DNA of 64,000 nucleotides from the NCBI RefSeq assembly GCF_900094595.1, contig NZ_FMAD01000009.1, positions 186,001-250,000 on the forward strand, given 5' to 3'. Position 1 is the stretch's first letter. The number at the start of each line of letters is the position of its first letter. The DNA comes from Cupriavidus alkaliphilus (lineage in GTDB: Bacteria > Pseudomonadota > Gammaproteobacteria > Burkholderiales > Burkholderiaceae). Of the stretch, positions 26,570-35,286 are shown one piece after another. The notes below the pieces were generated by a model. The model saw nothing but the letters and a program-made list of their open reading frames with translations, searched no databases and was not told the DNA's origin. Both the position numbers and the translations under genes were made by a program.

Positions 26570-26974
26570 TCATCGGCGGCGCCTGGCCAGAGCTTCAGCC
26601 ACTTCGAACAGCGCCATGCCCGCCAGCATCGCGGCCACAAAGCCCCAAGCCTTGGCATAGCCCGCACCCAAGGCGACCAGTGCCGGGCCAGGGCAAAAGC
26701 CGGCCAGGCCCCAGCCGATGCCGAAGGCGGCGCTGCCCAGCAACAGGCGCGGCGTGACCGCGGCCAGCCCCAGCCACGAGCGCCGGCGCCGGCGTGCCAG
26801 CGCAAATGCCGCCACGCCGACCAGGATCGCCCCTGCCATGACGAAGGCAAGCGACGGGTCCCACGTTCCCGCGAGGTCGAGAAAGCCCAGCACCTTGGCC
26901 GGGTTGGCCATGCCGGAGAGGATCAGGCCAATGCCGAACACCAGTCCGGCCAGCAACGCCAGCAGCGTGCCCAT
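26570..26974 (-). CDS. YeeE/YedE-family membrane protein, C-terminal half unit (PmpB-like)
   Basis: A 134-residue membrane protein with about four helices. The GLAGFCPGPALVALG loop carries the conserved Cys of the YeeE/YedE sulfur-transport family. It pairs with the next gene, whose stop is three bases upstream of its start. Such pairs (PmpA/PmpB) behave like the two halves of a full-length YeeE thiosulfate transporter. The role in import of a sulfur compound is inferred from the family. Confidence 0.87.
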   Translation of the reverse strand: MGTLLALLAGLVFGIGLILSGMANPAKVLGFLDLAGTWDPSLAFVMAGAILVGVAAFALARRRRRSWLGLAAVTPRLLLGSAAFGIGWGLAGFCPGPALVALGAGYAKAWGFVAAMLAGMALFEVAEALARRRR

Positions 26975-26977
26975 GGT

Positions 26978-27412
<435 letters not shown>

Positions 27413-27503
27413 GAAGAGTGCGCGCGGAAGCTGGCGCGGAGGCGGCCGCAAGTGCAGCCCAAGGCAGGGATTATAGGCACGCCATCGTCGGCCAGGCGCC
27501 CAT

Positions 27504-27531
27504 AAAAAAGTCGCCGCTGGGGAAGCGGCGA
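27504..27531 (-). terminator. Rho-independent terminator (minus strand)
   Basis: An 8-bp perfect stem (TCGCCGCT at 27511-27518, AGCGGCGA at 27524-27531) with a five-base loop. On the minus strand it is followed by a T6 run. It ends the patatin transcript, whose stop is about 120 bp upstream, ahead of the YeeE gene. The 27532-27648 stretch between is unusually AT-rich and holds no recognisable gene. Confidence 0.8.
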
Positions 27532-27648
27532 CCGGGGAAGGTGTCATTCAAGAGGGGGTCTTGGTGACAGGAAAAAGTATAGACATTTGAATTAAGACAT
27601 TACATACAACTTTGGTGGGGTACGGCAGACGCACATTGCCGCGCCGCG

Positions 27649-30009
27649 TCAGAACGGTTTGCCCAGGTACAGGTAGAAGCTGAACACGCCGGCCGCCGCG
27701 CGGCCATAGGCCAGGTACAGCGGCCCGAGCGGGCTGTCGAGCGCCAGGAACAGCGAGCCGGACTTGAGCAGCCCGGTGGGGCTGCCCGGCACCAGCGGGT
27801 TGCCCACGCGGCCCGCCTCCAGCGAGAAGCCGGCGTAGACCCCTTGCAGCAGGGTTTGCCGCGCCAGCTTGTTGTAGTACACCAGCCGCGCGAACTGCAG
27901 GTTGCCGCCCATCAGCTGCCCGGTGGCGTAGCCGGACTGCTGCAGGAAGCCGCCCCACTGGAACAGGTCGTAGTTCGGCAGCGGTTTGCCGCCGGGATTG
28001 CCGCCGACCTTGAAGCCGAACGACAGGGTGTGGTCGCCGAACGAGTGGGCATAGGTGCCGTCGGCCTGCGCCTTGACATAGGCGCGGTCAGCGCCGAGCC
28101 CGGGTTGCGAGGCGTAGATCCGCAGCCCGCCCGCATAGCCGAAGCGCGGGAAGTCCACGCTGTCGAGCTGGTCGAAGAAGAGCCGGCCGGTGATGGCCCC
28201 GCGCCGGATACTGCCTGGACCCGGCGACAGCGACGCCGGGCCGGTGCTGAGGGTGGCATGCTCCGAGCCGGTCTGCACTCCGACCCGCAACTCGCCGTAC
28301 TTGGTGAACTGGCTGCCGACGTCGAGGGCGAGGTCAAAGCGGCGCACGTCGTAGGTGGCGATGCGCGTGCTGCCCTGGAACACATTGACCGGGCGCCGCT
28401 CCAGCTCGATGCGCGGCGCGATGAAGAAGAACTGGCGCGTATCCAGCGGCTGGTAGAACTCGCTGCTCAGCGCCGAGGTCTGCCCCACCTGCACGTCGGT
28501 GCGCCATTCCGCCCCCAGCGCATTGAGCCAGGTGCGCCGGTAGCTGCCGACCAGGTTGAAGTACGCGTCGCCGCGGAAATCCGAACTCAGGCCCAGCCCG
28601 AAACGCAGGTAGTCGGGGCCCCACGATTTTTCCACCGCATTGACCGTCAGCACGCGCCGGCCCGGCTCTTCCAGGATGCCGTAGTTGACGTGTTCGAAGT
28701 CGCCGGTGCCGAACAGGCGGCGCATGTCCTGGTCCAGCGCGGTCTGGTCGATCGGCTCGCCCGGCCGGGTCTGCATCACCGCGGTGGCATAGTCCGGATT
28801 GACGCGATGCAGCGGCGCCAGCCGGATCTCGTCGACGGGGCGGGGGTCGGGCGGCTGCACCGCCTGCTGGGCCGCGCGCAGCTCGGCATACTGCGCCGGC
28901 GGCAACGCCAGCGGCGCGAGGCGGTCGGCGACCTTGCGCGCGGCGGCCTCGCCGATCGGGATGGTGGTCGGCAGGTGGTCGAAGTCGGTTGCGGAGAAGT
29001 CGCCCAGCGCGGGCTCGATCAGCACGTCGGTGGGCCGCAGCGCGGCCAGCGACGCGCGCACGTTCTGCTCGGTCAGGATGTTGAGCATCTGGCCGGTCAC
29101 GCCGATGACCGAGGTCAGCGCCTCGCGCTTCATCAGCGGCGTGCCCAGGTTCACCGCGATGACGATATCGGCGCCCATGCTGCGCGCCACGCCGACCGGC
29201 AGGTTGTCGGTCAGCCCGCCGTCGACCAGCAGCCGGCCCTCGTATTCCGCTGGCGCCACCGCGCCCGGCACCGACATGCTGGCACGCATCACGTTGGCCA
29301 GCTCGCCCTGGCTGAACACCACCGGCGTGCCCGCCACCAGGTCCGTCGCCACGGCGCGGTAGGGGATCGGCAATCGGTCGAAATCGCGGAAGCCCGGCGT
29401 CCTGGCCAGCTGACGCAGCACCGTCTCGAGCTGCACGCCGGAAACCGCGCCCTTGGGCAGCAGCAGGCCGCTCGCCTGCACGCCGATCTCGGGCGTGAGG
29501 AGGTTGGTGTAGTCGTCCTGCTTGCGGCGGATGGTCAGGTCCTGGCGCGGCGGCCGTTCCTTGAAGAGCTTGTCGGTGCTCAGGCCCGCGACCAGCCGTT
29601 CCATCTCCGCCGGACCCATTCCGGTGGCGTAGGCGCCGCCGACCAGCGAGCCCATGCTGGTGCCGGCGATGCAATCGACCGGGATGCGCATCGCCTCCAG
29701 CACCTTGAGCACGCCGATATGCGCGGCGCCGCGCGCGCCTCCACCCGACAGCACCAGGCAGATGCGCGGGCGGCCCGCCGCGGCAGGCTGGGCCTGGGCG
29801 GGGCCTGCGGGACCTGCGGGGGTAGTGGCGGCGCCGGCGTCCTGGCCGGGTGCCGGGCGCTCCGCGGCCGTCGTGGCCGCCGTGGCCGCCGTGGCCGCCG
29901 TGGCCGCCGTGGCCGCCGTGGCCGTCGCCGCGCCGGCAGCCAGCGCGATGGCGGCGAGCAGGCGCTTCGTGCTGGCGTGGCGCAGGCGTCGGTGTGGGGC
30001 TGCCTTCAT
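27649..30009 (-). CDS. Type Vd autotransporter: patatin-like phospholipase with outer membrane barrel
   Basis: A PlpD-type secreted lipase of 786 residues. Order: signal and low-complexity region (1-80), a patatin domain (about 81-290), a POTRA-like linker and a C-terminal beta-barrel from about 430 that ends in LYLGKPF with a terminal Phe. The oxyanion loop SGGGARG is at 88-94, the nucleophile Ser118 in GTSMG and the Asp263 partner in DGG. The enzyme would hydrolyse phospholipids and be released or displayed at the cell surface. The Ala/Thr tract at 30-48 comes from a 9-bp tandem repeat. It is divergent from the small protein before the sirtuin gene. Confidence 0.93.
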   Translation of the reverse strand: MKAAPHRRLRHASTKRLLAAIALAAGAATATAATAATAATAATAATTAAERPAPGQDAGAATTPAGPAGPAQAQPAAAGRPRICLVLSGGGARGAAHIGVLKVLEAMRIPVDCIAGTSMGSLVGGAYATGMGPAEMERLVAGLSTDKLFKERPPRQDLTIRRKQDDYTNLLTPEIGVQASGLLLPKGAVSGVQLETVLRQLARTPGFRDFDRLPIPYRAVATDLVAGTPVVFSQGELANVMRASMSVPGAVAPAEYEGRLLVDGGLTDNLPVGVARSMGADIVIAVNLGTPLMKREALTSVIGVTGQMLNILTEQNVRASLAALRPTDVLIEPALGDFSATDFDHLPTTIPIGEAAARKVADRLAPLALPPAQYAELRAAQQAVQPPDPRPVDEIRLAPLHRVNPDYATAVMQTRPGEPIDQTALDQDMRRLFGTGDFEHVNYGILEEPGRRVLTVNAVEKSWGPDYLRFGLGLSSDFRGDAYFNLVGSYRRTWLNALGAEWRTDVQVGQTSALSSEFYQPLDTRQFFFIAPRIELERRPVNVFQGSTRIATYDVRRFDLALDVGSQFTKYGELRVGVQTGSEHATLSTGPASLSPGPGSIRRGAITGRLFFDQLDSVDFPRFGYAGGLRIYASQPGLGADRAYVKAQADGTYAHSFGDHTLSFGFKVGGNPGGKPLPNYDLFQWGGFLQQSGYATGQLMGGNLQFARLVYYNKLARQTLLQGVYAGFSLEAGRVGNPLVPGSPTGLLKSGSLFLALDSPLGPLYLAYGRAAAGVFSFYLYLGKPF
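29873..29926. repeat. 9-bp tandem repeat in the patatin N-terminus
   Basis: Five perfect units of GTGGCCGCC (29873-29917) plus a sixth with one change. On the coding strand each unit encodes Ala-Ala-Thr, so changes in copy number keep the frame and alter only the length of the linker after the signal peptide. Confidence 0.8.
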
Positions 30010-30246
30010 GGCTCGATCGGGGTCGCAGTCCGCTGCGTGGCCGGTTGCCGGGGCGGCAAGTCCGGCTATCTTCCGGCAAAACGTGGCGTGCAGGCCCCTG
30101 TGCGCACCGCCCCCCGAAACAATTCAACACGCGGTTCGGAAGCGTTCAGATCGGCTTTCGGCGCTGCCAGGGCCGCGGGGCAGCGGCGGGCGTGCCGGAA
30201 TATACTGGGGGCTGGTCTGCCATGGCGCCGCGCGCCCCATCCGCAA

Positions 30247-30471
30247 GTGTCTCAAGTGCCCCCTGTAGTCCCCCTCGCTGGTTCCACGCTTACCCCTGAC
30301 GATCCCCGCCCGGAGCCGCCGGAGCGGCCCGCCGACGGCGAGTGCTGCGGCTCGGGCTGCGATCCCTGCATCTTCGATTACTACTACCAGGAGATGGACC
30401 GCTACCGCGAGGCGCTGCGGGCGTGGGAAGCGCGCCAGGCCGCCCGGCATGCCGAGGATCCGGCGCATTGA
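30247..30471 (+). CDS. Small oxidoreductase-like protein (Oxidored-like domain)
   Basis: A 74-residue protein with the cysteine motif ECCGSGCDPCIFDYYYQEMDRY, which matches the short Oxidored-like domain found in bacterial and mitochondrial small proteins. The Cys-rich box probably binds metal or forms disulfides; the function is unknown. The start is uncertain: GTG at 30247 is taken, GTG at 30256 is an alternative, and neither has a clear ribosome site. A TATACT element at 30201-30206 may be its -10 box. Its stop overlaps a possible TTG start of the sirtuin gene (TTGA). Confidence 0.7.
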   Translation: MSQVPPVVPLAGSTLTPDDPRPEPPERPADGECCGSGCDPCIFDYYYQEMDRYREALRAWEARQAARHAEDPAH

Positions 30472-30482
30472 GCGCCCTGACG

Positions 30483-31355
30483 ATGCAGCCATTGCAGCCA
30501 TCGCAGCCATCGCCGGCAGCCGGGGCGGCGCTGTTCGATTTCGTGCAGCGCCACCCGCGCCTGTTCGTGCTGACCGGCGCCGGCATCAGCACCGATTCCG
30601 GCATTCCCGGCTACCGCGACGCGCGTGGCCAGTGGCAACGCTCGCCTCCTATCACGCTGCAGGCCTTTCTCGGCTCGCACGCCGGGCGCCAGCGCTACTG
30701 GGCGCGCAGCATGCTCGGCTGGCCGCTGGCGGGGCAGGCGCGGCCCAACGATGCCCACCACGCGCTGGCGCGGCTCGGTGAGCAGGGCCGGATGACGGCG
30801 CTGGTCACGCAGAATGTCGACGGCCTGCACCAGCGCGCCGGCAGCCAGGGCGTGATCGAACTGCACGGCAGCCTGGCCAGCGCCATCTGCCTGGACTGCG
30901 GCGCCAGCCACGACCGCGCCGGCCTGCAGGACTGGCTGGTGTCCCGCAACGCCGCGCTGCGCGACGTGATCGCGCCGCCCGCCGCCGATGGCGACGTGCA
31001 TTTCGAATCGCCGCTGTTCGCGCAGTTCCAGGTGCCCGATTGCGGCCACTGCGGCGGCATCCTCAAGCCGGATGTGGTGTTCTTCGGCGAATCCGTGCCG
31101 CGCGCGCGCGTCGACGCGGCGCGCGCGGCGCTGGCGGCCGCGGATGCGATGCTGGTAGTGGGATCGTCGCTGATGGTCTATTCCGGCTACCGCTTCTGCG
31201 TCTGGGCCGGCCAGATGGACAAGCCGGTGGCCGCGCTCAACCTGGGCACCACGCGTGCCGACGCCATGCTGGCGCTGAAGGTCGAGGCCGGCTGCGCGCC
31301 GGCGCTGCAGGCCCTGGTGTCGCGGCTGGAGCAGGGCGCCGCAGGATCCCGTTGA
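30483..31355 (+). CDS. NAD-dependent protein deacylase (SIR2 family)
   Basis: A sirtuin of 290 residues that removes acyl groups from lysines, using NAD+. Conserved features: GAGIS near residue 32, the TQNVDGLH loop at 109-116, the catalytic His128 in ELHGS, and a zinc site with Cys136/Cys139 and Cys187/Cys190. The class pattern (PGYRD, PDVVFFGE) resembles SirTM/class II-like bacterial enzymes. The ATG at 30483 is used; a TTG at 30468 overlapping the previous stop would add five residues. It is cotranscribed with the Oxidored-like small protein. Confidence 0.92.
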   Translation: MQPLQPSQPSPAAGAALFDFVQRHPRLFVLTGAGISTDSGIPGYRDARGQWQRSPPITLQAFLGSHAGRQRYWARSMLGWPLAGQARPNDAHHALARLGEQGRMTALVTQNVDGLHQRAGSQGVIELHGSLASAICLDCGASHDRAGLQDWLVSRNAALRDVIAPPAADGDVHFESPLFAQFQVPDCGHCGGILKPDVVFFGESVPRARVDAARAALAAADAMLVVGSSLMVYSGYRFCVWAGQMDKPVAALNLGTTRADAMLALKVEAGCAPALQALVSRLEQGAAGSR

Positions 31356-31734
31356 CGCGAGCGCCATGCAGGCATAGCATCGCCACACCACTCTGATCGA
31401 CGCCGGTCGATCTTTCTTCAAGGCTTCCGCTTTCCACCATGACCGCAGACCGCCAACGCCCCGTCATCGCCGCGCCTCCGGGCCGCGCGTTGCCGTGCCC
31501 GCGTCGCCAGCCTGCGTTCACATCTGTCGCGCCGCCGCCGTTCCCGGGCGGTGCACACCCGCCGCCGCCGCGCGGCTGACGGGCACGCGCCCCAGCCCTT
31601 CTCGTCTCCGGTAATCCCGCCTTCGTGCGCCCGCGCGCACGGCAGCCGCACGCCCGTGCGCGCTGCCGCCGTGACGTGGCCGCATGCCGATGCGCGTCGC
31701 CGGAGCCCGCCAAGCTGACGACAGATGACAAGCC
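31356..31734. other. Intergenic region between the sirtuin and EamA genes
   Basis: A 379-bp stretch with no confident gene. A 46-codon open frame runs from ATG at 31439 to TGA at 31579. It is rich in Pro and Arg, without a known family or a good ribosome site, so a leader peptide cannot be excluded but is not claimed. The region must hold the promoter of the exporter gene. Confidence 0.3.
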
Positions 31735-32652
31735 ATGACCAACCAAGAAGATTGCGCGGCGCGCTACGCCGCGCACCATGCCGCGCACGACACGCTCGCC
31801 ACGCGCACCACCTCCTCCGCCCTTTGGGCCACGCCGCTGTTCGTGCTGCTATGGAGCAGCGGCGCCATCGCCGCACGGCTGGCGCTCGACCACGCCACCC
31901 CGTTCGCCCTGCTGACCTTGCGCTTCGCGCTGGTCTGCGCCGTGCTGGGCGCGCTCGGCCTGGCGCGCAGGCGCCTGCTGCCCCCGCGCGGCGAGCGGCT
32001 GCACACGGCCGGCGCGGGACTGCTGCTGATCGGCGGCTACGCGGTCTTTTACTTTCTGGCGCTGGACCACGGCATGACGCCCGGCGTGCTGGCCACGGTG
32101 CTGGGCGCGCAGCCGATGCTGACGCTGCTGCTGACTGAGCGCCGCGCCAGCGCCGCGCGCCTCGGCGGCCTGGCGCTGGCGTTCGCCGGGCTGGCCATGG
32201 TCGTCGCCGACAGCCTGCTGCTGGCCCGGCTGTCGCCTGCGGGCGTACTGTGCGCGCTGGCTTCGCTGGCCAGCATGACGGTCGGCGCCATCCTGCAGAA
32301 GCGCAGCCCGCGCGCACCCGCCGAAGTGCTGCCGCTGCAGTACGGCGTAAGCCTCGTAGCCTGCCTGCTGTGCCTGCCGTTCCAGCCCTTCGCCTTCGAA
32401 GCGTCGCTGGCGTTCGCCGCGCCGCTGCTGTGGCTGGCGTTGGGAATTTCGATCGGCGCGACGCTGCTGTTCTACCGCCTGATCCACGCCGGCAACCTGG
32501 TCAACGTGACCAGCCTGTTCTACCTGGTGCCGGCAGGCACCGCGGCGCTCGATTACCTGCTGCTGGGGAACCGCATGACGGCGCTCGCGCTGGCGGGGAT
32601 GGGGGCGGTGCTGGCGGGGTTGGGGTTGGTGTTCCGGGGCACCAGGGGGTGA
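31735..32652 (+). CDS. EamA-family (DMT) exporter
   Basis: A 305-residue inner membrane protein with about ten hydrophobic segments in two EamA repeats (about 30-150 and 170-302). Typical features are the first helix FVLLWSSGAIAARLAL and the second-repeat end GNRMTALALAGMGAVLAGLG. The first 28 residues are hydrophilic and His/Ala-rich and are not conserved. Probably exports a small metabolite or amino acid; substrate unknown. Monocistronic. Confidence 0.9.
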   Translation: MTNQEDCAARYAAHHAAHDTLATRTTSSALWATPLFVLLWSSGAIAARLALDHATPFALLTLRFALVCAVLGALGLARRRLLPPRGERLHTAGAGLLLIGGYAVFYFLALDHGMTPGVLATVLGAQPMLTLLLTERRASAARLGGLALAFAGLAMVVADSLLLARLSPAGVLCALASLASMTVGAILQKRSPRAPAEVLPLQYGVSLVACLLCLPFQPFAFEASLAFAAPLLWLALGISIGATLLFYRLIHAGNLVNVTSLFYLVPAGTAALDYLLLGNRMTALALAGMGAVLAGLGLVFRGTRG

Positions 32653-32709
32653 TGCGGCGGCGGGACGCCGTAGCGGGGCAGCGGGGCGGGCGCTGTCCGA
32701 AGGCCGCGC

Positions 32710-33264
32710 CTACCGCTGCTTCACCTCGACCCGCACCTCATCCTTGCCCACCGTGATCGCCCCCGGTTCCACGTCCTTGCCGCCCACGCGCAGCTCCTCC
32801 GGCTTGAAGGTATAGATCGGATAGTCTTTCAGCAGCTGCTGCGCGACCACGGCGCCGATGGCGTTGAGCTGTTCGCGATAGGGTCCCATGCCGGCGACTT
32901 CGACCTGTTGCACGGTGGGGTTGTCGAGCAGCACCGCGCGCCTGGCCGGGTCATAGCGGACGCCGCTGTTCAGGGCGAGCTTGCCGTCGACGGGAGGCGA
33001 CGGCAGCAGGGCATTGGTCAGGCGTGCGTCGACATGGGTGGTGATGCGGTTGCTGGCTTCATCCAGCACCAGCCGCGGATGGCTGAGCTGGACGCTGACG
33101 ACTTCGGCGTAGCGCAGCGTCGCGGGAAAGCGCTTGTCCAGTTCGGTCTGCAGTTCCTGGCGGGTCAGGGAATATTCGCCGGTCCAGATGTTGTAGCCGG
33201 CCAGGGCGGGAGCGGAGCCGGCGATGCAGGCGGCGGCAAGGAGCAGGGAAGGCGTCAGGCGCAT
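32710..33264 (-). CDS. DUF1439 periplasmic protein (YceB-like)
   Basis: A secreted protein of about 184 residues with a signal peptide ending in ALA and a mature part starting GYNIWTG. It follows the DUF1439/YceB pattern: a TRQELQTELDKRFP segment, a beta-rich lipid-binding-like body and the C-terminal YTFKPEELRVGGKDVEPGAITVG. There is no lipobox Cys at the cleavage site, unlike E. coli YceB, so it should be soluble in the periplasm. An in-frame ATG at 33285 would extend the N-terminus by seven residues. Function unknown. Confidence 0.83.
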   Translation of the reverse strand: MRLTPSLLLAAACIAGSAPALAGYNIWTGEYSLTRQELQTELDKRFPATLRYAEVVSVQLSHPRLVLDEASNRITTHVDARLTNALLPSPPVDGKLALNSGVRYDPARRAVLLDNPTVQQVEVAGMGPYREQLNAIGAVVAQQLLKDYPIYTFKPEELRVGGKDVEPGAITVGKDEVRVEVKQR

Positions 33265-33366
33265 GTGGCGGATCGGGCGCGCCATGGGGTGGCGCGGTAA
33301 GTGGGATCAGCCTGTCAGACCGCGTGGCCGGGGGTCGCGTTCCGTCACATCGGCCGGGGTGCCGGT

Positions 33367-33570
33367 TCAGTAGTGCGGCGGGATTTCCTGCAGGGGGTCG
33401 GCTTCGGCCGCGGTGGTGGCGGCGCTGCGCACCTGCTGGTACAGCGCGCGGAACTGCTCCTGCAGCAGGTCGATCTGCTGCTGCTGGCGTGCCACGGTGC
33501 TGTTCAGGGTATCGAGCAGGTCTTCCTGGAAGGCGAGCTTGATTTCGAGTTCGTTGATGCGATCTTCCAT
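33367..33570 (-). CDS. slyX: SlyX-family protein
   Basis: A 67-residue coiled-coil protein with the family pattern EDRINELEIKLAFQEDLLDTLN at the start and the C-terminal PP.Y ending (IPPHY). The function of SlyX is unknown, and the gene was first noted beside slyD in E. coli. Here it lies between two unrelated minus-strand genes with gaps of about 100 bp. Confidence 0.92.
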   Translation of the reverse strand: MEDRINELEIKLAFQEDLLDTLNSTVARQQQQIDLLQEQFRALYQQVRSAATTAAEADPLQEIPPHY

Positions 33571-33668
33571 GGCTAGGTTTCTCCGGCGGGCGGCGCGCAT
33601 TGTAAACCCATCGCTGGGCCCCAATCGCCCAGTGGGCGCGCCGCCGGCCGGAAAACTGCGTCCCTGGC

Positions 33669-34094
33669 TTACTTGGGCGCGGTCAGCAGCATCCACATGA
33701 TGCCGAAACGGTCGGCCACCATGCCGAACTGCTCGGCGAAGAAGGTCTTGTCCAGCGGCATCAGCACCTGGCCGCCTTCCTTCAGGCCGTTGAAGGCCTT
33801 CTCGACCCCGGCCTTGTCGGGAAAGGTGATCGCCAGGCCGAAGCCCTGGAAGGCGGGCTGGTTCGAGCACTGCCCGTCGGAGGCCAGGATGATGCTGTCG
33901 CCGACCTGGAATTCCAGGTGCATGACCTTGTCCTGCGCGCCCGCGCCGGGCTGGCAGCCTTCGCCACCCTTGCCGGCGTCGGGGTTGTCGGCGAAGGTCA
34001 TGCGGGCGTTGACCTTGGCGCCAAGGGTCTGCTTGTAGAACTCGACCGCTTCATCGCAACGGCCTTCGAAAAACAGATAGGGCTGGACTTGCAT
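33669..34094 (-). CDS. VOC-family protein (PhnB/glyoxalase-like)
   Basis: A 141-residue protein of the vicinal-oxygen-chelate fold, in the PhnB/DUF1428-type group. Two beta-alpha-beta-beta-beta halves are visible (MQVQPYLFFEGRCDEAVEFY and GFGLAITFPDKAGVEKAF), with the C-terminal MVADRFGIMWML typical of PhnB. The ATG at 34094 has a perfect AGGAGGT upstream, which decides the start against the longer frame. Function unknown; a metal-dependent enzyme or antibiotic-binding protein is possible. Confidence 0.9.
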   Translation of the reverse strand: MQVQPYLFFEGRCDEAVEFYKQTLGAKVNARMTFADNPDAGKGGEGCQPGAGAQDKVMHLEFQVGDSIILASDGQCSNQPAFQGFGLAITFPDKAGVEKAFNGLKEGGQVLMPLDKTFFAEQFGMVADRFGIMWMLLTAPK

Positions 34095-34326
34095 GACACC
34101 TCCTGTGAAGGGGCGGCCTGTGGGACTGTAGGGCCGCGGGGATCTCGGCAATGACGCACACGCTTTGTGTACGCCGTCCACAATACCTTAGCAAAGAAAA
34201 TGGACGACGTCCACATCGAATACGCGAGGGGCGCGGGAGGGCGGCCGGGGCGGTGCACTAGAATGGCCCGCTATACCGCCGCCCATCGCCAACCGTTTCG
34301 ACTGCCGCGGCCCAAACGGAGTTGCC

Positions 34327-35274
34327 TTGCGTTACGAACTGACCGACCTGCGCCTGTTCCAGGCCATTGCCGATGCGCAAAGCCTGTCGGGCGGCGCATC
34401 GGCCACCCACATCACCGCGTCGGCGGCGAGCTACCGGCTGAAGAATCTCGAGCACGCCATGGGCACGCCGTTGTTCGTGCGCAGCGCGCGCGGCATGGAG
34501 CTGACGCCGGCCGGCGAAACCCTGCTGGTCCATGTGCGCGAACTGCTGCTGGGCGTTGAGCGCATGCATGGCGAGGTCGGGCGCTTCTCCGCCGGGCTGA
34601 AGGGCAATATCCGGCTGCTGGCCAACAGCAGCTCGCTCAACGGCTTCATCATTCCCAGCGTGAGCCGCTTTCTGCTGGCCAACCCGGATGTGAACATCGA
34701 CCTGGAGGAGCGCGCCAGCCAGGCTATCCTGGCCGCGGTAGCGGCGCATGAGGCCGATGTCGGCATCCTGGCGGGAGATTTCCATACCGGCGACGATGCA
34801 GCCGGCGTGCGCTCGGTGCGCTACGCGCGCGACGAATTGATCCTGGTGATGGCGTCGGACCACCCGCTCGCGCGCGAGCCCGAGGTGCGCTTTGGCGCGG
34901 CGCTGGCGTTCGACTTTGTCTGCATGAGCCGCACCAGCAGCAACTTCCTGTTTCTGCGGGAGATGGCGCAGCGCGCGGGCAAGGGCCCCAACGTGCGCCT
35001 GCATGCGCACAGCTTCGATGCGGTGCTGTCGCTGGCCGAAGCCGGCGTCGGCGTGGCGCTGGTGCCGCGCAGCGTGGCGGCGCAGGCGCTGCGCGAAGCG
35101 CGCGTGGCCGGGGTGCGGCTGGCCGAGCCGTGGGCCTTGCGCGAACTGAACCTGATCGTGCGCGCCGACGGCAAGCTGCCCGCGTTTGCCGAGGCCTTCG
35201 CGCAGTTCCTGCTCAACGATCCGCGCGTGGTGGCCACGCGCGAAGGCGGCGCCGTGGCCGCCACGGCGCGGTAG
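34327..35274 (+). CDS. LysR-family regulator
   Basis: A 315-residue LysR-type regulator. The helix-turn-helix (SLSGGASATHITASAASYRLKNLE) is at about residues 18-42 and the effector domain from about 90. It starts with TTG at 34327, five bases after GGAG. It converges on the enoyl-CoA hydratase gene, 12 bp beyond its stop. Its target may be the three-gene CoA-transferase operon on the other strand, although the usual divergent layout is absent. Confidence 0.9.
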   Translation: MRYELTDLRLFQAIADAQSLSGGASATHITASAASYRLKNLEHAMGTPLFVRSARGMELTPAGETLLVHVRELLLGVERMHGEVGRFSAGLKGNIRLLANSSSLNGFIIPSVSRFLLANPDVNIDLEERASQAILAAVAAHEADVGILAGDFHTGDDAAGVRSVRYARDELILVMASDHPLAREPEVRFGAALAFDFVCMSRTSSNFLFLREMAQRAGKGPNVRLHAHSFDAVLSLAEAGVGVALVPRSVAAQALREARVAGVRLAEPWALRELNLIVRADGKLPAFAEAFAQFLLNDPRVVATREGGAVAATAR

Positions 35275-35286
35275 CGCCTGTCCGCT

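Noticed and set aside
27844..30246. A long plus-strand open frame opposite the patatin gene
   Set aside because: Only the last 75 codons (the Oxidored-like protein) carry a recognisable domain; the rest is antisense to the well-supported patatin autotransporter.
31439..31579. 46-codon frame before the EamA gene as a leader peptide
   Set aside because: No convincing ribosome site, attenuator or conservation that I can test; composition is that of random GC-rich sequence.
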